From positions 474,001 to 538,000 of the forward strand of contig NZ_CP139420.1 of the NCBI RefSeq assembly GCF_034119845.1: DNA of 64,000 nt, given 5' to 3'. Below the pieces are notes generated by a model. That model saw only the letters and a list, made by a program, of their open reading frames with translations. It ran no database searches and was not told the origin of the DNA. This document shows, one piece after another, positions 36,449 through 45,305 of this stretch. Numbering within the stretch: position 1 is the first letter of the stretch; each line of letters opens with the position of its first letter. The translations under genes and the position numbers were made by a program. The stretch comes from Flavobacterium sp. NG2. Lineage in GTDB: Bacteria; Bacteroidota; Bacteroidia; Flavobacteriales; Flavobacteriaceae.

Positions 36449-38458
36449 ATGAAAAAAATTACCATTTTCATTTTCGCATTGTTGTTGTCGTTTCATTATT
36501 TTTATGCACAAACGACCACTGTTACAAAACAAAACACATTAATTAAATCCAATCACAATTTTGGGCTCACTAATCCTGTTTACAACCAGAACTCCCCTAT
36601 GACTTATGATCCATCACAAGTAAGTAGTAAAGGAGCTGCGTTTAGTATTAATTATACGAATCAAGGAGGCACCAGTTTTGACGGTTATCCAAGTGGTACA
36701 ATAGGAGGTTATAAAGCTGGTGGCACTTACTCTCCTGGTAACGTTAATACTTGCGGTATGCCTGTCCAAATTCAAGATTTAACAGACAACCTCAGAATTA
36801 ATTGGAAAACATCTCAAGCAAATGCCAATGATTCTGACGATAAATGGTGGGCAACCATTAACGTAATTTTTGATAGCGGAACCTCAACATCTGAGCCAGA
36901 TCCAGATGCACGAGATTATGATTTAGTCATCCAAAACGTAAGTTATATGCAAGATGATCTTACTGATTTTATAAATCCTGGAGGTAGGTATTGGTATTTT
37001 GCTAGAGAAGGCACACCGGATCCAGTAACAGGAATTAAGCCTATAAAACCTTTTACTCTTTACATTAATGGTGTTGCTTATAGTTGGGCAGTACGTTACA
37101 AATTTTTTGACTATCCTGCAGGACATCCTGAGGTAGATAAAAACGATAAAGTACATATCAAATTTATTCCAATTGACAATAGTGCACCTATTCCATATTT
37201 AGATCATTCTTTAAAACAATTTATCGATTGTACTAAAAATTACATTGCCTATGTGCAGTTAAATCCTGCAGAATTGACTTTAGCAAACCAAAAAGTAGGT
37301 GAAAGTACCTTATGGATAAAATCAATTTCAGCAGGTTATGAAATATATGAAGGAGCCTCAACACTTAATAATGATTATTTTTATACGACGATCGACAATA
37401 CTGCTCCAAATGCTTTAACAAACTTAACTGGAATCAAGCAATCAGGAACTGCAGTATTAAATTGGGATGCATCAACAGATACTGCTTTTGACACTTATTC
37501 AATTTATCGATCAGATAATGGTGGAGCTTATAACTTAATAGCATCGGATATAAGAATAAATAACTATACTGATAACACCGTTACAACGCTATCTTATAAT
37601 TACTATATAACAGCAAAGGATCGTTCATTCAACGAGTCTAACGCATCTAACATAGTAAATTTAGATTTCACACCATTAACGACTACTTTAACAGCAATTG
37701 ATGATGCATACGTAAGAAATGGTACTTATAGCGATATCAACTATGGCACTACACAAAATATACAAGTAAGAGAAACTACTTCAAATAGTAATACCAGAAA
37801 TAGTTATTTAAAATTTAATCTAACAGGAATTAGCAATATCATTTCTGCAAAACTTATTGTTACTAATACAGGTACTAATGGTGATGTTAATGTAAGTGAA
37901 GTATCAAACGATAATTGGTCTGAAAACACAATTACCTGGAATACCAAACCAAACATAAACAGTACGTTAGGTTCTTATTCATTTAACAATTCTGGAAATT
38001 TTGATTTAGATGTTACTAATTACATCATAAATGAGCTACAAGGAGATAAAACAGCTAGTTTTGCTCTAACGGGTTCTACCACTAATTATATGCAAATATC
38101 AAGTAAAGAAGGAGCTGTAGCGCCTCAATTAGTAATACTCTATAAAAATGATGGTAGTACAGCTAAACAAACAATTGTCAGCAAGCAACTAATTAATAAT
38201 GAGAATGAATCTTTTAGCACCGAAAGTGATATTGTTCTATACCCAAATCCCACAGAAAGAACTTTAAATCTTCAAATAAATAATCCGGACACTAACAACG
38301 GAAAAATTGAAGTTTATGATAGCCTAGGAAGATTAACTCAAAAAAGTGCTATCACTAGTTCCCAAATGAGTTTTGATTTGAATGGAACACCCGGTATTTA
38401 TATTTTAAAAATAGAAAACAACGAATCTGTTATTACAAAAAGAGTAATTAAGCAATAA
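36449..38458 (+). CDS. GH12-like enzyme with FN3, DNRLRE/CBM96-like and T9SS domains
   Basis: A 669-residue secreted modular protein. The frame is open further upstream, but only the ATG at 36449 gives a signal peptide (MKKITIFIFALLLSF to FYAQ) and leaves the operator region non-coding. Residues about 45-305 are a GH12-like jellyroll paralogous to the lipoprotein at 6612 (FDGYPSGTIGGYKAG, GMPVQIQDL, DYDLVI, ISAGYEIYEG). Asp158 stands where GH12 has its Glu nucleophile, and Glu298 is the likely acid/base. A fibronectin III domain follows (about 320-405), then a DNRLRE/CBM96-like beta-sandwich (about 410-570: AYVRNGTYSDINYG, SYLKFNLTGI) and a T9SS sorting domain (about 600-669). It probably binds and cuts the polymer outside the cell. 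Confidence 0.72.
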   Translation: MKKITIFIFALLLSFHYFYAQTTTVTKQNTLIKSNHNFGLTNPVYNQNSPMTYDPSQVSSKGAAFSINYTNQGGTSFDGYPSGTIGGYKAGGTYSPGNVNTCGMPVQIQDLTDNLRINWKTSQANANDSDDKWWATINVIFDSGTSTSEPDPDARDYDLVIQNVSYMQDDLTDFINPGGRYWYFAREGTPDPVTGIKPIKPFTLYINGVAYSWAVRYKFFDYPAGHPEVDKNDKVHIKFIPIDNSAPIPYLDHSLKQFIDCTKNYIAYVQLNPAELTLANQKVGESTLWIKSISAGYEIYEGASTLNNDYFYTTIDNTAPNALTNLTGIKQSGTAVLNWDASTDTAFDTYSIYRSDNGGAYNLIASDIRINNYTDNTVTTLSYNYYITAKDRSFNESNASNIVNLDFTPLTTTLTAIDDAYVRNGTYSDINYGTTQNIQVRETTSNSNTRNSYLKFNLTGISNIISAKLIVTNTGTNGDVNVSEVSNDNWSENTITWNTKPNINSTLGSYSFNNSGNFDLDVTNYIINELQGDKTASFALTGSTTNYMQISSKEGAVAPQLVILYKNDGSTAKQTIVSKQLINNENESFSTESDIVLYPNPTERTLNLQINNPDTNNGKIEVYDSLGRLTQKSAITSSQMSFDLNGTPGIYILKIENNESVITKRVIKQ

Positions 38459-38487
38459 AGCTTTGTAAAGTAAGCAGTAACTAGAAT

Positions 38488-38526
38488 AGGTAGGTGTCTT
38501 TTTATTAAAGATGCCTACCTTTTTTT
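38488..38526 (+). terminator. Rho-independent terminator
   Basis: AGGTAGGTGTCTTT pairs with AAAGATGCCTACCT, followed by a T-run. A sister hairpin with nearly the same arms follows the next gene at 40320, so the promoter-gene-terminator unit appears duplicated. Confidence 0.9.
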
Positions 38527-38537
38527 AAAAAAACTAA

Positions 38538-38724
38538 AACGATGTATAGAATCACCGAAAACGTTATATTAATATGGGATGCAATCTCTGTAAAAGTCTT
38601 ACGGAATTAATTCTGTATTAAGCTTTTGATGATTTACAAACCATTTCCGTCTATTTTTCGACCCTTTTTTTGGAGGTTAAATAGTTAATTTACAAGACTA
38701 TTAACCAAACCAAAAAACCAAATT
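38538..38724 (+). repeat. Duplicated promoter block, copy 2
   Basis: The second copy of the block at 36259-36448, lying directly upstream of the GH-A lipoprotein gene. The two downstream genes are unrelated, so the control region was copied or retained independently of the coding sequence. Confidence 0.8.
38633..38693 (+). promoter_or_regulatory. Putative HTCS operator/promoter
   Basis: Box 1 TTTACAAACCAT (38633-38644), then box 2 CGACCC (38659-38664), then TTTAC at 38689, 56 bases from box 1 as in the 36355 copy. Confidence 0.5.
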
Positions 38725-40302
38725 ATGAAGAAATTATTTTTACCGTTAATGATGGCGTGTGCCTTTTTTCAAAGTTGTAGTACTAATGAAATTGATAATG
38801 CTGTTGATTCAGAATCAGCAGTTGATCACAACCTTACTGCAAAAATTTCAGATTTTAAAGGAACGACTTCTACCGTCTTAACGGGTTACAACTTACGTTG
38901 GTTAGATACTCCTGACTTTAGCACCAGTAATATCGTGCCATTAATTGAGAGTTTGAAACCAAAAATCTTTAGGTATCCAGGGGGTACAGTAGCCCATAAA
39001 TGGAATTGGAGAACTGGAAGGACTTCTGATGGCGGAAGCGCTTCGAATGTTACCCACCTCATTGGCGATGTAAAAACTCTAGCGGATGCTACTGGTGCTA
39101 AGGTAACTTTTGTATTGGATGTTGTTCATAGTTCTGTTGAAGACCAAATCGAGATGATGCAAGCGGCTAATGTTCCTGTTGAATACATCGAATTAGGAAA
39201 TGAATTGTATGCCACAGAATATGAAGTTGAATTCCCAACAGGAAAAGAATATGCAGATACAATTAATAGTTGGGTGCCAAAATTAAGAACTGAATTTCCA
39301 AACGCAAAGATTGGAGCAGTGATGATAGGTCGTTTAGGAGGGCCAAACAATACAAGGGCCAATGAATGGAATACGAAAGTGCATCAAAATATCACCCAAT
39401 CAGTAGATGCTTATATCTATCATGTGTACATGAATAATAGTGAAGGTACGACAGCACGTTTACAGCGTTTAGATGATGTTTTTATTTTGAATAGCAACAA
39501 GGAAACTTGGGTAACTGAGTACGGAGATAAAAATCAAGATTATAACGAAGCTATTAAATTAGCTGATTTGCTTACAGGCGCTCCTTACAATACCAAATTA
39601 TTACTGAATCATTGTGTATATGCTAAGAGTGGTGATTTTACAAAATTTGTTGATACCGGGAATGGAACGACCTTTACATATACTCCTGAAGGATACGCTT
39701 TCTTGACGACATTCAATCCCAATTTTGCAAAACTAGGACATGTGGAAACATTTGAAGATCATACTACTGATGTGAGTCCATTGGCAAGTGCTGGGATGAA
39801 ATCGTTTGCGTTAAGCGGACAAACAATTGCTAGCAATCAAGTTTTATCTTTCCAAAACAAAGCGGGATTTTTTGCTGATGAAAATAATGTAAGTGCTAGC
39901 TCTGACAATGGGGTGAATGTATATTATGTAGCTACTGGAACTCAACAAATGGATAATGTACTGATATCTCCAAAATATTTACACGATGGAACAGGAACGG
40001 TAACCATGAAAATTGATGCTTCGTATGCGCAACGTGCTCAAAATAATGCAATAGTTACGTTTTATTATTCAACAACTCATGACGGTTCAGCGACTTTTAA
40101 TCCGAGTCAATGGACGGTAATTGGTACAGAAACGGCCGCCAATATGTACGCACAAGGATTGAATAATAATATGTACAAGCGTGAAAGTTTCAACATAAAT
40201 CCATCAGCCAATTTTCATGTAGCGGTTAGGATACAACAAACTTTTGATGCCACTTATACAAAGACACAATGGAGGTTTGATAACCTAAACGTGTTCAAAT
40301 AA
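38725..40302 (+). CDS. Clan GH-A glycosidase lipoprotein with C-terminal beta-sandwich
   Basis: A 525-residue lipoprotein (lipobox ending QSCS, then an acidic stretch suggesting surface exposure). The barrel is paralogous to the enzyme at 29322: FRYPGGTVAHKWNWRTG, IELGNELYA with probable acid/base Glu160, and WVTEYGDK with probable nucleophile Glu265. Residues about 350-525 form a beta-sandwich resembling choice-of-anchor or DUF5017-type binding domains (VLISPKYLHDGTGTVTMKID). It has its own promoter block and terminator. The family is not determinable by motif. It is likely an endo-glycosidase held on the outer surface. Confidence 0.75.
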   Translation: MKKLFLPLMMACAFFQSCSTNEIDNAVDSESAVDHNLTAKISDFKGTTSTVLTGYNLRWLDTPDFSTSNIVPLIESLKPKIFRYPGGTVAHKWNWRTGRTSDGGSASNVTHLIGDVKTLADATGAKVTFVLDVVHSSVEDQIEMMQAANVPVEYIELGNELYATEYEVEFPTGKEYADTINSWVPKLRTEFPNAKIGAVMIGRLGGPNNTRANEWNTKVHQNITQSVDAYIYHVYMNNSEGTTARLQRLDDVFILNSNKETWVTEYGDKNQDYNEAIKLADLLTGAPYNTKLLLNHCVYAKSGDFTKFVDTGNGTTFTYTPEGYAFLTTFNPNFAKLGHVETFEDHTTDVSPLASAGMKSFALSGQTIASNQVLSFQNKAGFFADENNVSASSDNGVNVYYVATGTQQMDNVLISPKYLHDGTGTVTMKIDASYAQRAQNNAIVTFYYSTTHDGSATFNPSQWTVIGTETAANMYAQGLNNNMYKRESFNINPSANFHVAVRIQQTFDATYTKTQWRFDNLNVFK

Positions 40303-40319
40303 TAAATACCCAATAGAAT

Positions 40320-40360
40320 AAGTAGGTGTCTTTAATTTAAAGATTCCTACTTGTTTTTTT
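40320..40360 (+). terminator. Rho-independent terminator
   Basis: AAGTAGGTGTCTTT pairs with AAAGATTCCTACTT around AATTT and is followed by GTTTTTTT. It is close in sequence to the terminator at 38488. Confidence 0.9.
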
Positions 40361-40393
40361 ATAAATGATTAAAATTTTAAAAGTCAATCATAA

Positions 40394-41869
40394 ATGAATT
40401 CATTTGCTCGCATCACTATTTTACTGTTTTTTACAACCATTCTAGTTGTAGGATGTAAATCAAAAATTCCTGATATAAATACAAAACCCAATGTTTTATT
40501 ATTGTATATGGATGATTTGCGACCTGAATTAGGTTGTTATGGAAAAAACCAAATCCATTCTCCAAATATTGATGCCTTAGCGGCCAAAGGAATTCAATTT
40601 AACAATGCCTATTGTAATGTACCTGTTTGCGGCGCTTCACGTGCCAGTATGCTTACCAGTATGTTGCCCACAAAAGAACGGTTTTTAGATTTTGACAGCT
40701 TTGTGCAAAAAGAAACGCCAAATGCGGTTAGCCTGCCAATGCTTTTCAAGAATAATGGCTATACAACAGTGTCAGACGGGAAAGTATATCACCATCTGGA
40801 TGACCGTATGGGAGATTGGGACATTTTATGGAGACCCTATGCTTTTGATAAAAATGATACAGGATTAGCACCTACAGATTATTGGCAATCGTTATGGAAA
40901 GATTATCAAGTTCCTAAAAACAGAGTAGAATATAAAAGTACAAATACAGGTCCTGCCTATGAAAATGCGAATGTAAATGACTCTGTTTATATTGATGGTT
41001 TGACAACTAATAAAGTCATTCGGGATCTTAAAAAACTTAAAAAATCGGGTAAGCCCTTCTTTTTAGCGGCTGGATTTATCAGTCCTCATTTGCCTTTTAA
41101 TTCGCCTCAAAAGTATAGTGTTTTATACGATAGAGCAACAATTAAACAACCCTATAATAATTACATTCCTAAAAACGCTCCTAAAATTTCAATCAGCAAT
41201 TGGCCAGAGATGCGTGCATATTCCAATATTCCAAAACAAGGACAAGTAAGTGACGCCACTGCGATTGATTTGATTCACGGCTATTATGCCACCGTGAGTT
41301 ATGTTGATGCATTAATTGGGTCTATCATGAAAACCGTTGAGGAACTTAATTTAGATAAAAATACAATTGTCGTGTTGGTTTCAGATCATGGTTACAATTT
41401 GCAGGAACACACCCAATGGGCAAAGTTCACGAACTACAACACCTCTACTCAAGTGCCACTTATCATTTACAATCCTAAAGCAACTCATAATGGTACAAAA
41501 ACAAATGCATTGACTGAGCTAGTAGATATCTATCCAACATTAGCAGAACTTTGTGGCTTAAAACTACCCGAAAACCAAATTGAAGGAAAAAGTTTGGTTC
41601 CCATTCTGAAGAATCCTTCGCTAAAAGGGAAAGACCATATTTTGATAAAAAAAGGAAATGGGTTTACGATAAAAACAGCTGATTATAGTTATACCGAATT
41701 TATAAATGCGGAGGATAATGGTTTTATTGCTAATATGTTGTATGATCACCAAATAGATAAAGACGAAAACAACAATGTTGTCAATGATTCCAAATATAGA
41801 GAAGCTGTTATTCAATTAAAAAAAATATTGTACACAGAATATAAAATTAATGTTGAAGGCTCTAAATAA
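40394..41869 (+). CDS. S1_7-like sulfatase with C-G-A-S-R active site
   Basis: A 491-residue lipoprotein sulfatase (lipobox ending VVGC). Metal motif MDDLRPELGCYGKNQIHSPN. The formylglycine site reads VCGASR, with Cys79 and Ala in place of the usual Pro, a variant allowed by the broad C/S-x-P/A-x-R rule. DGKVYHH, ISPHLPFNSPQKY and VSDHGYNLQEHTQWAKF follow, an iduronate-2-sulfatase-like pattern but diverged from the 9720 and 24553 proteins. It starts a run of four closely spaced genes (fucosidase and two more sulfatases follow). Confidence 0.88.
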   Translation: MNSFARITILLFFTTILVVGCKSKIPDINTKPNVLLLYMDDLRPELGCYGKNQIHSPNIDALAAKGIQFNNAYCNVPVCGASRASMLTSMLPTKERFLDFDSFVQKETPNAVSLPMLFKNNGYTTVSDGKVYHHLDDRMGDWDILWRPYAFDKNDTGLAPTDYWQSLWKDYQVPKNRVEYKSTNTGPAYENANVNDSVYIDGLTTNKVIRDLKKLKKSGKPFFLAAGFISPHLPFNSPQKYSVLYDRATIKQPYNNYIPKNAPKISISNWPEMRAYSNIPKQGQVSDATAIDLIHGYYATVSYVDALIGSIMKTVEELNLDKNTIVVLVSDHGYNLQEHTQWAKFTNYNTSTQVPLIIYNPKATHNGTKTNALTELVDIYPTLAELCGLKLPENQIEGKSLVPILKNPSLKGKDHILIKKGNGFTIKTADYSYTEFINAEDNGFIANMLYDHQIDKDENNNVVNDSKYREAVIQLKKILYTEYKINVEGSK

Positions 41870-41942
41870 GTATAATTATTTTATGGAGTTTTTTAATGAT
41901 TAACTCGGACTATGCCTTTTTATCTAACAATTAAATATAAAA

Positions 41943-43739
41943 ATGAAAAACTTTATTACCATTATTAGCGCTGTTTTTTTTCTAAGTCTAGGATATGCCC
42001 AAAACAAAACCAAAAACTATAAGGCACAGTGGGATTTTCCTGCACAGGATTCTGCGATGTATGTAACTGCAGATCAACAAAAAGAATTGTATGCAACTGA
42101 AGCAGAAATGAAATGGTTCAAAGATGCTAAATTAGGGATATTTGTACATTGGGGACCAGCTCTTTTTGAAACCGATGCTTTAAGTTGGGGAAGAGACGGA
42201 GAGCGTCCAGGAGCTGGAAAGCCAGCAAATGGAGGTGTTCCTGCTGAAATATACGACACTCTATATAAAAAATTTAATCCTGTAAATTTTGATGCTGATA
42301 AATGGATGCAACAAGTAAAAGATTGGGGAGCTGAATACATCGTTTTTACTGCTAAGCATCATGATGGATTTGCATTTTTTGATGCTAAAAATTCGGATTA
42401 TACGATTATGAATACGCCTTTTGGTCGTGACATTTGTAAAGAATTAGCAGATGCAGCGCATAAAGCTGGTGTTAAGATTTTTTGGTATTATTCGCAACCC
42501 GATTGGACACACCCCGATTGTTTGCGCGAAAAACACTACGAAAATTATCTTCCTTATATGAAGCAACATGTTAAACAATTATTTACAGAATATGGTAAAA
42601 TTGATGGGGTGTTTTGGGATAATTTAGGTACTAAGTATTGGCAATGGGATAGTTACCATTTACTGAAAGACATGAAAAAATGGCAACCTGGAATCGTAAG
42701 CAATGCTAGAACTGGTTTTGCTTGGCCTTTAGAGGATAGAGGGGATTATGATACACCAGAGCAAAGTTTAGGACCAGTAAATCATCACAGATACTGGGAA
42801 GCTTGTTTAACCATGACTGATAAATGGTTGTATAGTCCAAAAGGACCAATAAAACCGTATGAAACGGTATTGAGTATGTTGATTCAAGTGGCAGGAAATG
42901 GCGGGAATTTATTATTGGATTTAGGTCCAAATGAAAAAGGGGAATTTGTAGCAAAAGAAGCCGAAGAAGCGAAAAAAGTAGGACATTGGATAAAAACCTA
43001 TGGGCATACGATTAAAAACACAAGACGCGGTATTTATATTGCTGGCGATTTTGGAGCATCAACCCAAATAGGAAACAAACTATATATCCATGTTTTAGAA
43101 AAGATAGCTAACAATGTAAAAGCTGAAATCGTATTGCCAAATTTACCCATTAAAATTTTAACCTCTGAGGGAATAACAAACGGATTCAAATCGCACGAAA
43201 TAAAAAATGGAAAGTTAGTATTACATTTCGATAAAACGGAATTTGATAAAAATATTGATAATATCGTTGCGCTGACTTTGGCTGAAAATCCATCCAATTT
43301 TGAACGTATAGAAACATGGGAAGCGAATCCAATTGCAAATACGGATTTTGTGGTTTCAGAGTCCTCGTTTTTTAGTCCGAATAAAAAAGGGGATGCAATT
43401 TACAATAACGTTGGTAATGTGTTTAGCGAAGGAATTCATTTAAAATCGTGGTGGGAACCTACTAAAAATGATAAAGAGCCAATCTTAACAGTAGATTTCA
43501 AATCACCTAAAGCTATAAAAACTGTTTTGTTGAGCGAAAATATGCGAGCGCATTGTATTCGTGAGTTCTACATTGAGACAAAAGACAAAAGTGGTAATTG
43601 GAACACTAGCTATAAAGGTAAAACCATTGGAGAAGGTCTTCGAATTAAACTGAACGGGAATTCCATTTATGGAATTCGATTAAAACCTACAAAGAAAACA
43701 AAATCTATTCAAATTACAGCATTTAATACTTATGAATAA
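41943..43739 (+). CDS. GH29 alpha-L-fucosidase
   Basis: A 598-residue secreted GH29 enzyme, a retaining exo-glycosidase releasing terminal alpha-L-fucose. Signal peptide ends LGYAQ. The barrel shows WFKDAKLGIFVHWGP, EYIVFTAKHHDGFAFF, and DGVFWDNLG with nucleophile Asp226, then GNGGNLLLDLGPNEKG. A C-terminal galactose-binding-like beta-sandwich (about 450-598) follows: PILTVDFKSPKAIKTVLLSE. The acid/base residue varies in GH29 and is not assigned. It is the best evidence for fucose in the substrate. Its stop overlaps the next start by eight bases. Confidence 0.92.
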   Translation: MKNFITIISAVFFLSLGYAQNKTKNYKAQWDFPAQDSAMYVTADQQKELYATEAEMKWFKDAKLGIFVHWGPALFETDALSWGRDGERPGAGKPANGGVPAEIYDTLYKKFNPVNFDADKWMQQVKDWGAEYIVFTAKHHDGFAFFDAKNSDYTIMNTPFGRDICKELADAAHKAGVKIFWYYSQPDWTHPDCLREKHYENYLPYMKQHVKQLFTEYGKIDGVFWDNLGTKYWQWDSYHLLKDMKKWQPGIVSNARTGFAWPLEDRGDYDTPEQSLGPVNHHRYWEACLTMTDKWLYSPKGPIKPYETVLSMLIQVAGNGGNLLLDLGPNEKGEFVAKEAEEAKKVGHWIKTYGHTIKNTRRGIYIAGDFGASTQIGNKLYIHVLEKIANNVKAEIVLPNLPIKILTSEGITNGFKSHEIKNGKLVLHFDKTEFDKNIDNIVALTLAENPSNFERIETWEANPIANTDFVVSESSFFSPNKKGDAIYNNVGNVFSEGIHLKSWWEPTKNDKEPILTVDFKSPKAIKTVLLSENMRAHCIREFYIETKDKSGNWNTSYKGKTIGEGLRIKLNGNSIYGIRLKPTKKTKSIQITAFNTYE

Positions 43740-45294
43740 AATACTTTTAATTACAGCCATAGCTCTTCTTTGCACTTTTGTTAAAGCACAAAAACGGGCT
43801 AACAAGCCAAACATCGTTTATATTTTAGCAGATGATATGGGAATTGGTGATGTATCAGGATTAAATCCCGACTCCAAAATTAAAACACCAAACATTGATA
43901 AGCTGATCAAAAACGGGATGACCTTTACAGATGCGCATACTACATCTTCTGTATGTACACCTTCTCGTTACAGTATTATGACTGGCGAATACTCTTGGAG
44001 AACTAAATTAAAAGCGAGGGTTTTAGATGGTTATTCTAAAGCAATTATTGATAAAAATAAAGATACCGCTCCAAAATTACTGCAAAGAAATGGCTACGAA
44101 ACAGCTATAATTGGTAAATGGCATTTGGGCTGGAACTGGGAAATTGAAGGCAAAGATAATTTAGAAATGGATCCTGAAAACCCATATCAATTTAAAGAAG
44201 ATATTAGTAAAAAAGTTGATTATAACAAGCCCTTTGCTGGTGGACCAATAGATTGTGGTTTCGATTATTTCTTTGGATTAAATGCATCGTTAGATTTTCC
44301 TCCCTATGTTTTTTCCAAAAATAATAAACTCATTACAATACCTAATGCAACATTGCCATCACAAGGCAAAAGAACAGATTTTCCAGATGGTAAAAAAAAT
44401 GATTTGGAAGGCGGGCAACTTATGATGCGAAAAGGCGTGAAAGCTAAAGATTTTGAGGCTAAGAATGTGATGTTGGCGTTAACCAAACGTTCTGTAAATT
44501 ACATAGAAGACTATAGTTCAAACAAACCTTTCTTTTTATACATTTCTTTAACGGCACCGCATACACCAGTTTTACCAAGAGACGAATTCTTAGGTAAAAG
44601 TAAAGCTGGTATTTATGGAGATTTTATACAGGAACTAGATTGGACAGTTGGACAAATTGTTTCTGCCATAAAAGAGAAAGGAGTTGAAGGTAATACTATC
44701 ATTATTTTTACAGCAGATAATGGATCTTCTAAATCTTCTTTCCCAGAAGAATTTGAGGAAGTTTTTGGTCATAAACCAAGTCGAGAATTGCGAGGACGAA
44801 AGTCATCGCTATTTCAAGGAGGACATACAGTGCCTTTTATTGTGCAATGGAAAAAAGAAATTAAAGCCAATACAAAAAACAGCACTACAATTTCGTTAGG
44901 TGATTTGTATGCCACCTGTGCTGATTTAGTAAATACTAAAACCGACTCCAATCAAGGTGTCGATAGCTATAGTATTTTGCCGTTATTAAAAGGTAAAAGA
45001 GATTATAAACGAGAAGCATCAGTTTACACTAATTTTGCAGGTCAATTTTCAATTAGAAAAGACGATTGGAAGTTGGATTTAAGCCCTAAAAAAGAGAACA
45101 ACTATTTGTTTAATCTAGCTATAGATCCTTCAGAAAAAAACAACCTTTATTTTGATAATGCTTACGCAGAAAAAAGAAAAGAACTGACTGCCACATTAAA
45201 TAAAATTGTTTTAAATGGAAGAAGTACTAACGGCGAGACATTAAAAAACGAAGGTCCTGAAATTTGGAATGAATTATTTTGGTTAAAAAGATAA
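43732..45294 (+). CDS. S1 sulfatase (S1_15-like)
   Basis: A 520-residue secreted sulfatase. Signal peptide ends FVKAQ, metal motif ADDMGIGDVSGLNPDSKIKTPN, formylglycine Cys75 in SVCTPSRYSIMTGEY, then SWRTKL, GKWHLGWNW, TAPHTPVLP, and FTADNGSSKSS. The pattern resembles subfamily S1_15, which includes reported 6-O-galactose-type sulfatases. The sugar acted on here is unknown. The start ATG lies within the end of the fucosidase gene, implying translational coupling of desulfation with defucosylation. Confidence 0.9.
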   Translation: MNKILLITAIALLCTFVKAQKRANKPNIVYILADDMGIGDVSGLNPDSKIKTPNIDKLIKNGMTFTDAHTTSSVCTPSRYSIMTGEYSWRTKLKARVLDGYSKAIIDKNKDTAPKLLQRNGYETAIIGKWHLGWNWEIEGKDNLEMDPENPYQFKEDISKKVDYNKPFAGGPIDCGFDYFFGLNASLDFPPYVFSKNNKLITIPNATLPSQGKRTDFPDGKKNDLEGGQLMMRKGVKAKDFEAKNVMLALTKRSVNYIEDYSSNKPFFLYISLTAPHTPVLPRDEFLGKSKAGIYGDFIQELDWTVGQIVSAIKEKGVEGNTIIIFTADNGSSKSSFPEEFEEVFGHKPSRELRGRKSSLFQGGHTVPFIVQWKKEIKANTKNSTTISLGDLYATCADLVNTKTDSNQGVDSYSILPLLKGKRDYKREASVYTNFAGQFSIRKDDWKLDLSPKKENNYLFNLAIDPSEKNNLYFDNAYAEKRKELTATLNKIVLNGRSTNGETLKNEGPEIWNELFWLKR

Positions 45295-45305
45295 AAACAA
45301 TTAAA

